Shown here one piece after another: positions 40,384-55,300 of a DNA stretch of 64,000 nucleotides (positions are counted from its first letter, which is position 1; every line of letters starts with the position of its first letter). The DNA comes from Lumbricus terrestris (Eukaryota; Annelida; Clitellata; Crassiclitellata; Lumbricidae), in NCBI GenBank assembly GCA_949752735.1, contig OX457036.1:19664246-19728245 (forward strand), read 5' to 3'. Both the position numbers and the translations under genes were made by a program. Below the pieces are notes generated by a model. The model did no database searches, was not told the origin of the DNA, and worked only from the letters and a program-made list of their open reading frames with translations.

Positions 40384-43300
40384 ACAACCTTGACCGGGTG
40401 TTGCGCTCTGCTGCGCGCCTAATTGGGAAAATCCCTAAATATGGTCATGTCTCAAACTACATGCTTGAGGTACTTCCCTGGCTCCCTATTCACCAGCATA
40501 TTGAGTTCAGGGTAGCTGCATTGGTATGGCGATGTTGTCAGGGCCTCGCCCCAATTTACCTCAGAGAGCTATGGAGCTTTACATTGGGTATCCAAGGACG
40601 TCGTCAGCTACGCTCTGCTGTTAAGGGAATCCTCTTAGTTCCTTTTGCTCGTACTACCACCATGAAGAATCGAGCCTTTTCTGTGGTTGGACCAGTGGTC
40701 TGGAATGGCCTTCCTTTTGAGCTACGCCTACACCCTGGGACTCTACCAGGATCCTTCCTTACTAAACTTAAAACTATTCTTTTTGGGCGCGCTGGAGTCG
40801 GGAGCGCCTCTGAGTAGTTTTTCTTGAAGAAGCGCTATATAAATGTCTGAATGGATGAATCAATGAACCACACATTAACATATAAGAATTATAATAACAG
40901 AAGAATAAGAGATACAATCTAACTGTAACTTATGCACAGTATTGATGCAGACTTATGCACAGTATTGATGCAGACCAACATGCTAGTGGTATATTGGTAT
41001 ATAAGTAGTCAACAAGCAGCAGTAAAGAAAGATCACATAATACACTAAGTCCCTATCATTCACAAATTGTAAAATGAGTAACACTCAAATAACACAATCC
41101 AGTAAGTATCCGAATGTCAGGAGGAAACAATTTCGATACGACCAGCAATCTGTCAGTTACCTTGAACTTGGTCAGCAACAGCTGGACACTGGTCAAGTCA
41201 TGTCCAAGATCTGGTGACGACATGATCTGTTCTTTCTCCTTGATCCATCCCTCCTCATCTGCCATGTCTGCATAGAACTGCCACATCTTGCGCGACTCTC
41301 CAAGACGGACAAGACGGTCAGCAGACAATTGCTTCAGCTCCTCAAAGGCGGCCGTCAGATGATTAATCCGATCGCTCACTATCTGTGGGTCACATGGCTT
41401 ATAGCCTATTGAAACAAAGCAACAGACAATGATACATTTCACAAAAATTAATTACACAGCCGTTCAAATCGCGAAACACATGAACCACTTTAATGCAACA
41501 CTACATCTCCAGTGCTCCAGTGACCAGCAAACTATAATAATAGCAACAACGCATTTTAAAAAATAATATAGTATACACTATACCAGTGGTTCCCAACCTT
41601 TTTTGACTGTCGGGCCACTTTTTCTAAGTTGGAGGACACGAGGGCCACTTTTTTAGTTGAAGGACATTTGTGACCCATCTGCGCAAAACCAGTCGTAAGT
41701 CGAATTTTTGACTTTTTAAGTTTAATGTACTGTTTTAAAGAGGAACAAATTCTCTTTAAAATGATACCAATTTTATCATTCTATCTTGATCCAAACTGAA
41801 TTTATGGAAGAAAAACTACTTGCATTATGGATACTATTTATCGACAAAAATGCATCTAAGTTGACCTAATAATATAAATTGCAAATCATAACTTTCAAGA
41901 AATCATTCAAATAATACTCTTCAATGTTATCTTAACTCAAACCTTTTAGTTATTTGCAAAAAAATTATTTCAAAAATTATTTTCTGCAATAATCTAACAA
42001 CTGGAAAATATTGACCTTGCTCTAGTTTTTGATTGTTTTCTCGAAACGGAAATTTTCGACTTACGACTGGTTTTGCGCAGATGGGTCACATTTAGGGGCC
42101 ACAAGGATAAAATTTAATTAACTAAGGGCATATAAAATTGTTATAATTGAATCAAAATAGAAAGTTTGACGCGTTTTATTAAAGTCCAAATAAAATAATT
42201 TGTAATAGAAAAGAATTATATATTCCATCATGTCCAAATTGTCAATTTTTACATATATTTTTCTTAATTCATTGTTCCGGGCCATTTTTGTAGGCCAGGC
42301 GGGCCACTTTTGGCCCGCGGGCCATGGGTTGGAAACCGCTGCACTATACAGAGTACATATTAAATACAAAAAAGAAATAAACATATGTCTAAGTAAATAT
42401 GTATGTGTGTCTCTATATATATATTTTATTATATATCACCTGGTCACCTGGTGCCGTCAGCTCTTGGAGCTCTGGCGATATTCTTGATGTATCCTCTCCA
42501 GTGTCCCCTCTCTCTTGTTGCCTCTCTCAGCTCCTCCAAGTTCATGCCAGACTTTTCCTGTACCTCATCCAACCATCTCTTCCTTGGTCTTCCGTGTCTC
42601 CTCCTTCCCTCACCGCATGCCGTCATCAGCTCCTTCTCCAAACCGTTAGATCTCATCACATGGCCGAAGTAGCTCAATTTCCTCCAAGTCGCTGTTTGCT
42701 GTAGTGTCTCATCTCTCTCTATTCCGAGCTCCTCACGCACCGATTTGTTAGTTCTCTTCTCCGTCCATGAAATCCTTAACATTTTTCTCCAAATCCACAT
42801 CTCGCACGCGTTGATTTTCTTTTCCATATCCACAGTGGCGTAGCCAGTTATTTTTTCATGGGGGGGGCAGTGGGGTGGCAGCTTAAAATGATGGGGTGGC
42901 TACCGTTGGCAATTAAAGCGTGCATCGGCATCGGTATATTGCCATAGACTATGTCTTTTTAGATTTTGTATGTATTACAGTATTGGACATAATACGCATG
43001 CAAGCCTCACTAGCTTGTCTGCCCCACAGTGCACTATAGTGGCCTGTCCCACTTTCCCATCAACCACCCTATAAGAAGTTGTACAGGAAGTTGTATAAAA
43101 AATAAAATAAGTCAGAAATTATATAACATTCTTTAATTCTTTATCACTCGTAAAAGTAAAAAGTAAAACAAACGCAGGGATTGGGGGGGCAGCCCTCTCA
43201 TTTGGGGGGGCGGCTTGCCCCCCGTAGTTACGCCACTGCATATCCAGTGTCTTTGTCCACGTTTCGCATCCATATATGACGACCGGGAAGATCAGTGCTC

Positions 43301-46300
43301 TTACCAGTCTTTTCTTTGTTTCCCTGCTCACATATTTATCCTTCCAAATATTTCCCAGACCGTTCATTGCCGTTTTTCCCATTGTTACCCTCCGCCTTAT
43401 TTCCATATCACATCTTCCCTCCTTCTCTAACATAGATCCCAGGAATGTGAAGCTCGATACTACCTCTATCGTTTCTCCATCCACCTCAAAGTTTTCCCAT
43501 GTTGCAGTTGTCATAACTTTTGTTTTCTTTACATTGAAGTATAGTCCCGCCTTTTCGCTTTCCATCCCGACTCTTCTTATTAACTCGGCCAGGTCATCCT
43601 TCTTACCCGCCAATAATGTGGTATCATCAGCGTACCTCAAATTATTCAGTATTTTCCCCGCTATCCTTACCCCCTCTGTTGCCTCCTCCAATCCAGCCCT
43701 CCTCATAATTCTCTCGGCATACAGATTGAACAGGAAAGGGGACAAAATGCACCCCTGCCTCACTCCTTTCCTTATTTTAAATTTTCCTGTGTCTCCATAT
43801 TCAGTTCTTATAACCGCCTCTTGATCCACGTAAAGGCCTTTCAGTAGTTTAACCAGATGCTTCGGAATTCCCATCTCGATTAGTGTCCTCCACAGTAGTG
43901 TATGGTCTATGCAATCAAACGCCTTGCTGTAGTCTATAAAACACATATGCACCTCTTGCCCGTACTCCATCTGTCTCTCCATAATCCACCTTATATTGGC
44001 GATGTGATCACGCGTTCCTCGCGCCTTCCTGAATCCCGCTTGGTTGGCTGGTAATTCTCTTTCAATTGTCTTCTCCATTCTTTTGTGGATTATTTTGAGT
44101 AGTATTTTGCTCGTGTGCGATATCATCGCTATCGTTCGATAATTTCCACACTCTCTCGCGTCTCCTTTCTTGAATATTGGTATGAACACTGACCTTTTCC
44201 AGTCCTCCGGCCACTCCCCAGTTCTCCAGATTTGATTGCATAGCTTTGTAATAGTCCTCACCACTGCTTCATCTCCCGCTTTTACCAGTTCTATAGGTAT
44301 TCCATCATGTCCTGGCGCTTTGTTGTCCTTTAACTGTTTTATCGCCCACTCCACCTCTGCCTCCAATATCTCTGGTTCATTTTCAACTTCCTCTATTTTG
44401 ATGTTTTCCTTCACGACACGTTCGTCCTCCTTATACAGCTCTTCCGTATACTCTCTCCCCCTTGCCTTCATCTCCTCCTCGTCTCCTATTATCTTCCCAT
44501 CCTTTGACTTGAGTGATCCCATTCTAGGGCCTGCTGTCTTTGTTATTTCCTTTATCTTTGCGAACAGTTCTTTAGTTCTTCCTTTCTTCCCTTCTTCCTC
44601 CATCTCCTTGCACATTTCCTTGAGATGGTTTTCCTTATCCTCCCTTGCCTTCCTTTGGAAGGCCTTATTCAATGTTTTGACCCTATCCCTGTTCCCTTCC
44701 TTTTTTGCTACTCTCCTTTCCATTGCCACCTCAATGGCCTCTTTGGATAGCCATGGTGTAATTTTCCTTGACGTTTTCTTTGGTACATGTTTCTCCGCCG
44801 CCTCCTGGCCTCCTGAATCGCAGTTTTCATCTTTGCCCATAACTTGTTTGCATCCTCCTCTTCCGTTGTATCGTCTCTCTCTAAGATCTCAAACCTATTC
44901 ATTATCTCCACCCTGTATTCTGGTGTTATGCCTTTGCAATCAAAACTGGTCAGTCTTTTGCCTCTCTTCAACTTCTTCAACTTTAGCTGTAATGTAGCCA
45001 CTATTATATATATATAAAAATATATTTATATCACACAGAAGGAAGGTAAAGTACAAACAGTAAATCCAAAAACACTGAATTGACGCTTTGTAAACTTGTG
45101 ATTAACGTAGAAAATTACTAGAAATAGTTGATTCTGAAAATCTCTCATATTCAACACTGCGGAGTTCAAATGCATATTCCAAAGTTAAATTTGCTCTGTT
45201 CTAAAGCTCTGGTGAATCTTATACGGATTACATCAAACAGCATCAGTAGAAAAATAAGCGAAATTTCATGAAAGCTTCATCGCAGCGATAGGAAAACAAA
45301 ATAAAGAGATGAAGCCATTTTCTCCTCAAAAGAAACTTAACCTGAGAAGCTACAGTTCGCTCAGACTAACTTTGTTCACACAACAAAACATGAGTCTCAG
45401 ACTAACTTACCTTCGACATCCGGGAACTCGGTGTCAACGTATTTCTGTGCTTCAGTCGTGATTGTCTGAACTCTGTTTCCGATGACATTGATGTCCGATT
45501 CGAGCAGACTGTGTTTCTGGATCAGATCATCCACACCTATCAGATGCTTGCCGTAGTCCTCTGACTGAAGGCGAACCTGTTCGAACAGAATAACTTATCT
45601 GATTATAAGCAATTAACAAAACGCAGTGCTCAATTTTCAGCACGAGTTTTTCACCGTGTCTTTTAGCACAGCATGTCCAAGCACATCGCAAAATGTTGTA
45701 GAGTTAATAATTAAAAGGCAATATTAATAGTACACAAATGCCTATGTGTACTCAGAATTTTTATCCCGCAGAGTAGATGATCACTGCTGCTATTTGGATC
45801 TATCCACCATGCAGTAGCATTATAGCATAAAACACATAATAATTTCCACAGACACAATAATAATAATAATTTAGTAATAATGACAACAATTTCTATGGCA
45901 TCGTAACATAGCACATGCCGTTACAAGGGCGCCTCTACAAACAAGAGCGCAATCAGTCAGAGGTACGTCTTAGAAAATAGATATGCCTTGAGCCAAGATT
46001 TGAAAACCTCAACTGAGTTGGCCGAACAAACAGAACACAAATCATACAAGTATAATTTTGCATAATGACTTCATGCCTGCTTCACAGGAGTTTCTCTTGA
46101 AGCTAAACAATTAAGATGTGTCACTAACATTAAAGGTGAATATTCGACCGCTAATTACATGTACAGTGCAAGATCTGACCTTGATCTCATCCATCCAGTC
46201 GAGGATGTAGAGCATCTCCTGAAACGTCTTCTGAAGTTCATGCGACAGTTCCAAGCGTCGACGGCGAGAGCGCAACAGATCGAGAAGCAGATGCCAAAGT

Positions 46301-49300
46301 GCGAGGACATTGTCCTTTCTAGAAAAAGAAACAATTCCATGTGTCTACACTCTACACCCTGGGAACGGAATCAGCTTCCGCTCTTCTTTAACAGCTCAAA
46401 TTCATTTCCTTCCTTCAAAAAGTGGCCTGAAACCTACAATATCTCCTTGGCTTTCAAACAAATGCATATCTAACTGCATCTTCGTATAGTGACTGACTAT
46501 CCTCAGATTCACATTTCAGTGCGACCTTGCACGCATTAAAAATTTATTTAACAATAACAACAGCAACAATGAAACACTAAAAGAAAGACAGTCTTGTACG
46601 ATGAAAACAAACAGTCAGTCAATACATCTTAAACCACCTATGGCATATATCCCGAAAAGCCTTCCAATTCAAGTGAAATTTTATTTCATTTTGTAGAAAC
46701 CATCTCTTAGCCAGATGCAGTTATTCAAGGCCAACAGAAAGCGAACTAATGAATCGCCTGGGTTACCTGGCATTGATTCGTTCAATGTCGTGGTAGTTCT
46801 GCTCCTCGAGATCAGCTGCCACTCCTACGACTGACTGGACGCGTTCCTCGTATGCTGTGATGTCGGTTTCGATGGCTTCATGTTTCTTAGTGGCAGCCTC
46901 AACCGCAGCCAGATCGTAGCCAAAGTTATCCTGTGAAACGAGTCTCTGGTTCTCGCTTAGCCATGTCTCACGCATGCCAGCCTTTCGGTCAAAACGCGAA
47001 GCAAGGAGCTCCAGTTTCTCCTGTCTAAAATATGTAAAACAATTGAAAGCTATAAATGCAATTAAACAAACTGTAATTAAGCAGTGCTCACCAATTACTA
47101 ATACATCTTAGCATTATAGATTAAATAAAAGTTGAATGCAAAAAATGCAGAAGAAATTTTTTATCATGTCTCACGGCTCTACTTGCTAATACATAGTGTT
47201 CCCCTCAAATTGGTCAAACTGGTTCTTCACAAATTACTAATTCCAATCAGTCACCAGGAAGCAATTTCTAAACAAATTAAGACAAAAGTTAAAAGGGAAC
47301 TGTCTTTTATTTAAGAATTTCTTCACATTTTGACTTAAAAGGCAATTTTGATATGCAACCACCTTGAGAAGTACAAAGACATCTGTAAATCATCATCATT
47401 CACAACAAATCAAATCAAATTAGATAATTACTTACCACCTCAGCTCAATTAAACGGTGTTTACATGTAAAGACAATTAAAAACAAATCCAGTGACAATGG
47501 GCAATAACCCGACGGGCAACATAAAGTTCTGCTAATAGGGTAACATTAATAAGTCCATTGGTCTAGTCTATAGAAAGTTCCTTACAACCAGTCTCTACAC
47601 AATTGAAATCTTTGCTCACCCGCAAACTTCAAGCTTAGAAATAAAAAAACTCAGTCAATGTCCACCAACAAACATAAGCCTTTTTTCTTTGTTCGTGGTT
47701 GGGCTGGGAGCACCTCTGAGTAGTTTCTTGAAGTGGCGCTATATAAATGCTCGGAATGAATGAATAAGCCATAATTAATTAGAAAACTACTTGATCTCTG
47801 AAAAACTTTTAGTTCTTTACAACAAAGAGCTAGCTTTGACACAGACCTGATGAGCTCTTCACGAAGAGACAGTTCCCTCTCATGTTCCGCCTTTTCCAGA
47901 AACTCCCACGCTCGATTGATGTCTCCGAGTTTCTTTCCCTCCTGAGGCAAATACGGCTTCTGGTTGTTTGCACGCATTTTGCTCTGGATTGTGAAGAGCA
48001 GAATCTCCAGGTTTCCTTTCTCAACAAACCTTTACAAAAGAAATTAAATAAAAATAAATGTATCTAAAATAAATTAAATAACAAAGATCAAAACACTACA
48101 GACACATGTAACAGACTGCATCTAATTCTTATACAATTTCTTATAACTAATTTCCTTGTACCTTCCCAGATCTGCATGTATATTTCTTAAATAACTAGTA
48201 CCTGTAACAAATTGTTTTAAAAAACAAAACTCAATTTCTTTTGAATGAATGAATGAAACTAATCTGTACTTAGCTAACCAGATTAGACTGATTCTGGTAC
48301 TAACTTGACCGGCTTTTCCACAGTTCTGTACGTGTTGAAAGCAGCCAATTGCTGCTGTACACCAGGAAGAGAGTTGGCAAACTTTCTCTCGTTCAACAGA
48401 CCGATCATATTTCTGATCCACTCCAGAAGGTCCGTTGTTAGTTTGTCGTAGTCCGTAATCATATCCTGATATTCTCGGCATTGGTTGATAACCTATCAAT
48501 GTGCACATGTTGTACAGTGAATATAAAAATGCACAGTAAAAAATACAGATTTTGCTCATTCTAGCTAATAACAGAGATCTATTATTACTGCTATTGTTAT
48601 AATTTAATACTATAATGATGTGAGAGATCATACTTCCACTGGCTTTCAGTACACGCTCGTCATTAGTGCTGAATTTATTATTGCTTTTTTGCATTCTAAA
48701 TTTTCATTACTGTGACGTACTGTTCTTAAAGGGTACAGAATAAATTAAAGCATTTAACACGTTCACCGCCTACACGCCATGTTAAATGACTGAATCCGGT
48801 ACGAGATATCTCGTACTGGGTGGTGAACGTGTTAAGTAAGAATTGGTTAAAAACAACAGACTGGCATGGATGGTTTTCTGCTTAAAAACCGGTCTGTAGA
48901 GATAGTTGACTGTCGTTTACCTTTCCCACTCTTCGTCCCTGCACAGATTCGGCCTTCATCTTCGAGAAGTAATGGTAATATGTGACGACATATGTAATGA
49001 TCGACTTCTCGTCTGGATAATCAACGTTCACATCTACAACACACAAACCAATAAATAAATAAATAAAGCAATAAACAGCCATTCACTTGAAAAAGCGTTA
49101 TGAAATCCTTAACATGAACATGATACCAGTACTTTAGACTCGGTTCATTCATGTTCTGTCTGAATCAGTTTACTAATTCTTTACATGCAATGCAGCTAAA
49201 AAAACGTAAGAGATGCACAAAATTAAATATAAAATAAAAACAGCATAATTCAAAGTATCTTAAATATGCAACCGCATCAACATCTGAAATACATAGCTAT

Positions 49301-52300
49301 AATAATCGTAGCAGTCTATACTCCAATACGAATCTCTGAAGCAGTTCCGACAGACAAAGACAGCTGTGCAACAAGTTGTATTTTAGAGTATCGATAAATT
49401 TACACAGCGCCTCTTGCAGTGAACATTAGTCAGAGGTGCTCCCAGTTCGAGAGACCAAGAGAAAAGAAGTGGTCTTGAGACAGGACCACTTTTTTCTTGA
49501 GACAGAGAAAAGAGGCACTTGGCCCTCCAGTTAACAAGGAGGAATGTGTCGAAGGAGGCAGCTGGCTCCACAATGCAGGGTTAATGAATGCAAAAGCTTG
49601 CATTTTAGACATGACAATCCTAGCTGGAGAGACGAAGAGATCATGCTGGTCAAAGTTAGTATCAATGCTGACAAAAGCAGAGCTCACAAATAACTGCAAA
49701 GTTATATCACCCAGAACTGCTGAAGCTAAGATGAAATCAAACTAGACAAAATGATTAAGACCAGTTTGCTCAAATTGATGTCATAATTATAACAGAGAAA
49801 TAAATATTAATTAAACATATGCATACCTTCAGCATCAAGCAGTCGAGTAAGACCCAGTTTTTCTTCGGCAGTGTTGAAGGCATTGTTCAGATTGTGGGTT
49901 GGATTGCTCTTTGCAAGTGTATTGTAGTCTATCAGGTCAGGTCTAAAATTATCAACACTCTAACTGTAAACTATCAATTGATGCCAGTAGTTAGTAAAGT
50001 TCTTCGAATGATGTAAAGACTGAGTAGCCATGTAGCCAATACCAAACATACCTGAGACTGAAATCTCCATGGATATTAGGTTGAGAACGTGGAAATAATT
50101 TGTTTAGCTACGTAACCTATAAGAGTATCCACGTGGATCTCAACAAAATCATGGCACTTGCAAAGCTGCAAATCATCACCAATTTACAGAACTGTACCCC
50201 TTAATAACTAATTGCTATAAGATTTTCAAAAATTATTTACCTAGCCGAAGATTAATCACAGAGTTCTTTAATTGGCTTGAAATATTTAGCACAAGGTTGG
50301 TCAGCGGAAGCCTTTACCAGCACTGGTGAAAAGTCATATATTTTAAGGTTTTAAAAAGTAATAATATGAAAAATACAAAATGTGAGAAATTTCATCATAA
50401 ACTGAAAAGGTAAATACCTGTGCTTGTGAACGAGCGCGTTAAAAGCCAAGCCATCGCGCCAACTGGTTGTGAAATTTCTGACATTGACATTGGGATATCC
50501 AGCCGTCTTCATCTGGCACCATAGAAGTAAGGCATCTTTGGCTGACTTTATCTCACTGCTGTCTTTCTCTTCGATCGTAATGTCTTGTATCTAATTAAAA
50601 AAGAGCAAAGACATTTCCATTACGGATATCGCCCAAACATAAGCGTTCATTCCTCACTTTCAAAGATAGACTTTTAAGCAGTTGCATCAAATATATGCTA
50701 GCCATGAGGCAACTTTGTTCTGACGCAATCAATCAAGATGGGGTTTTGAATATAGTCACAACAGCCTCATGATTTCAGCTACATTAATATTGTCATGAGT
50801 TAGTAGTCATCATTTGAGCTACCTTGACTATTGTCATGAGCTAACTACATAGAGTCACAAATTGAGCCATCTGAAAATTGACACGAGTCAACTTAATAGA
50901 ATTGCCATTTGAGATGCATGACTATTGTCACGATTTAGCCTCAACTGAGTCATAAATAGAGCTACATGACTATTATCATGAGTTAACTCAATAGAGTCAT
51001 AAACTGAGATACCTGAAGATTGTCATGAGTTAACCCAACAAACAAGGTGGGCGCATCAACTCATTCTTACATTCAGCAAATCCATTAGTTCTACAGTGCA
51101 AAAGGATTTACTGGGTCCTTAGTCACTATCTATGCTCAACTTAAGATGCTTTTGTTTATGCATGCCAAACCAATCTGTCTTATCAGATTGACCTTTGGTA
51201 TTTTCTTAGCTACAGATCTCTTCCGGAGTGCCACTGATTGATGACTGGTGAAACATTGCAGCATTATAGCTCTAAAGAATTGCTACTTAGGTAAAGTTAG
51301 AGTTGGAACTCTTAGGGGCAATCCATATATTAATCGTATTTACGCTAAAGTGGACGTCATAATTAGACATTCATCTTACTTACGTACATTTTGCCGAGGC
51401 CCCTTCCCCCGCGCAAATCGCCAAAATCCCCTCCCTCCCTCCTCCTCCGTGTGTACGCAAGATATGGATATCTCTTATCTACATCCTCTCTTAAAGAGGA
51501 AAGTCCAACAGGAATTTCCTAACACTGAAGATCAGTTTACACCAACGGAGAGCTCTGGTTAAAGCGTTTAAAAGCAGGTACAGCTGGAAAAATGCCTAGC
51601 GAATGCAATTTGCCATTGGGAGCGAGGGAAGCGATAGGCACCTGGAATCGTAGGATGATGGTCCAGATGAGGCCAAGAGTGAGTCTTGGATTGCCGTCAA
51701 CGATGTCGTGCGCCCCCATGTTCTCCAGGTGAACCCTCTGCTCGTTGAGGAACGTTAAGGACTTGTCGACGTTCTCCAGACAGTGGATCCTCATCTTGCC
51801 CTTCGTTGGATTCGGCTGTTAACAGACAAACACAACGTCGATCAATGACGATGACTCATGAACTGAAAGCCCAGTTCACAAAGTGACACATGTGCAGGCA
51901 GGATCCTCTGAGGCCCAGATACACTTCAGGCTATTCCACGGAGACACCATAAGCCACCAGAGATACGGTGCCATTAAATGAAATACATGCATAGTTGCAT
52001 ACATATGTTACACATGACCACCTTACATAAACTGATACAAAGTCTGTAAATGTTTCAATACATAAAATTATGTTCACTAGATATACACAATTTACTGATT
52101 ATTGGAACTGGAACCTTTCTTTTCTCCAGTTAATTACTGGCATTCACAGAAAAACCTAAAAGAAACCTTATATTCCTAAAAACTTATGTTCTGTGTAATA
52201 TACAGTGAGTCATCGCATAATTTTTTCTATAAATGTTAAAAAAAGCTTCATATGTAAACAACTACAGTTACTACACTCCTGCCAATAAATGTACATAAAC

Positions 52301-55300
52301 ATGTGAAACCATGTCAATGCATAACATAGTCATATATATACATACATAGTTTATATACATTATACATAATATATATATTATTATATATAGATAGATTATT
52401 CATTGTGCATGCACAACATACAAAAGTCTTTTTTTTAAAACCCTTCATTTTTGCTTACACGTCAATTTCGTGAACAGCATCTATAAAGGCAATTTCCAAC
52501 ACAACCAGATGCCCAACAACACATCTGCCCGTACTTGCATATCATACACTATACCACTACTAATTAGGTTAATCTACGTGAAGTTGCAACCACATAGACT
52601 AACAATTTCATATGCCTCGCGTCTATGTAATATGGCAGTGATTTGCTTTGCATTTCAATAAGTCTCCATTGGAATGACAGCCACTCAATTGATGGTTCAC
52701 TTGTATCCACCTACACTACAGACATACCCCCCAGTACTAATACCCGTGTCAGACACAAGTATTATAGCACAATGGACCAACATTGCCCTGACACACAAAA
52801 ACGTAACTAGTACAATCGCATAAGACAGACAGCAGTCTGATAATGTGGCAACATTGCCCTGACACACAAAAACGTAACTAGTACAATCGCATAAGACAGA
52901 CAGCAGTCTGATAATGTGGCAGGCATGTTGCTAAGTACAAAAGCATGTTGTTGAGTTCAACTGCCAGCCGCAAGCTATCATGCAAGATATCATGTCTGTG
53001 CATAGACACAGCCAAGTGCAAGGCAGATACAAAGACATAAAGAGATACAGAGACATGCTAAAGGACGCATAAATAACACAGGTGAACAATAGCGAAACAG
53101 CTGCCTACATGAAAGAAAGCAGATGAACTGAGTTTCAGGAGAATGTGAAGGAACTTGGCTGAGAATCTCTATAGGACTCCTGTCATATGCAATCGAGATA
53201 ACAGTTGACAAATACTTTCAAGTGAACCTTAAAATCCAAATATGCAATTCGAAAGATTACTTGAGCAGCTCACCATATGAGCTTGCCAGGTGAGTCAGAG
53301 GGGTCGTTTTTAACGAATGTATTAGCTGGATGCAAACTCAAGCTCAATTAAATTGTCAACTTGCCTCTTAAAACGCACAGTTGGGAAACAGCAATCACTT
53401 AGGGCTTAAATATTTACGTAGTATCAGCGGGAGTGAATGGAGGAAAAGTTCCAGTCTTGAGAAGCCATAAAAACTGTTGATATTACAAGAACAAGTTCAA
53501 GTGCATGAAAAATTGGTCTGCCAGCATTCCACTGAAACATCTCACGGTGCATCATGGGATGCTTGGTGTATTGAATTCTCCAACTGTACATGAAGGTACT
53601 GAGTTTAGAAGGGGGTACTGACTTTATAAGTTGTTTACAGTTTACTGTTTAATTCAATTCCAATGATAACAAGGATAAACCAGTTTGTCTTACTGTGTCT
53701 TATAGTTTGAAAGTTAAAACTTGTTATTTTACAGGTGGTTTAACTGTGTCCTGATTTTTGCGTTGACACACAAAGAGCTCGGTAGCAACATCTGTTTCCC
53801 TAATATAACCTCATGCATGAACTCCCCTGCCCCAGTATCTACAAATGCAACCTGTACTTCTACAGGCTGTTTTAAATATTATCACGTCCAATATACCACA
53901 AGCAATGGGTAGGACGGCCTTCAGAGCTTCTCTAGCTGAAATTCATATGCAAGAAATCTGCAGCTTATTCAGTCAAAGCCTCTGGGGTTCCTTCTGTTGA
54001 ATATTAAAAAATATATGCTATATGACAGTGCACACACTTAAATAATAAGAGCCTCCACAGCATGAGAGTATGCATGTGCAGTGCTGTGCACTCTCTTAAC
54101 TCCTAATGATAAACAGACCATAATACAATACAAACAGCAGCAAGTTGAATCCTCAGTGCTCACACCCTTGCACCCAGTTGTGAATAGGATAATCATACCC
54201 ACTGCTTCTCAGGCAGCAACTACAAGCCTGTCAACTCCGGCACATACTTTGAATTCCCATGCAAGAAGTTAGAAATCAAAGCTAAGTGTAAACCTAGTTG
54301 GATGTTCCGAAACCCAGTCCATCTAAACTCTACTTGAAAATTCTGTCACAATTAAAACAATACTAAACAACAAACTAATATTTTTAAAAGTCAATAATTA
54401 AATTAGAGGCTGCAACCTCATCAAATCTTGTATGGAATCAGAGTCAAATACAAACAGACAACTTAGCATAATATATTTAAAAATAAAAAGTGTGTTAATA
54501 CAATCAATTGAACAACAATCACGATACTTCGAAAATGTAAAAAAAACATAAATATCTAGTCTACAGATTTCAGAAATCTAAAATTTATGAATGGCATGAA
54601 TTTAAACACAGTTCTAAGGAAGTAGGGACAATTTTAAAATATTCACCAATCTCTCGCCAGAAAGCACTTCGAGGAGCTTGATAAGCATCTTTCCATCTCT
54701 GAGATCGACGTAGAGATCTTGAATTTTGCAACCAACTCGGCTCAGATGGGAATTGACCCATTTGCAGAATGTTTTCTTCTGGACTGTTTCTCGTTCATCT
54801 AAAAATGACCAAGAACTGCTTATTAACAGCGTGCACATTATATACAGGACAACTATAGTTCAAAACATAAACAAACACATTCACCTTATATGCTAATTCC
54901 CACTCTGAGAAACTGTTGACCAAACCTGTTAATTAGCGAAAACTAAGCTTGCAATCAGAAAGACTCTGCAGCTGTTGGTACAAATTAATTACTTACTAAT
55001 ATCCAACTCTAGATTTCCAAGCTCACAATTCATACAATCACAATTGTCAGCCGGGTGTTGCCCCAGACTACCCAAGACCTTTGTTGCTACTCGGGTATAA
55101 AAGGCCATTGCCCTCCGCTCTGCACAGAAGGGTGGTCTTGGTTACATTTGCACAAACAGAAATTACAGATGCAGAATTGAGCCTATCCACAATGGGCACA
55201 GTTGACTGGAATGTGCTCCCCAGGAGCTGTGCCTGGCTGCAGCTTCCTGTGACTCTTACTGAAGCATTATTTATGCAACTCAAAACTAGCTTTTGCTGTG

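Noticed and set aside
43276..44997. Plus-strand open frames (182 and 253 codons) opposite the LINE
   Set aside because: Ser/Pro/Leu-rich antisense shadows of the LINE reverse-transcriptase frame on the minus strand.
48298..48305. Alternative donors for exon 7 (CCG|GTCAAG and TTA|GTACCA)
   Set aside because: Both put exon 8 out of frame. Only GTCAA|GTTAGT restores the conserved KF-EKGNLE sequence.
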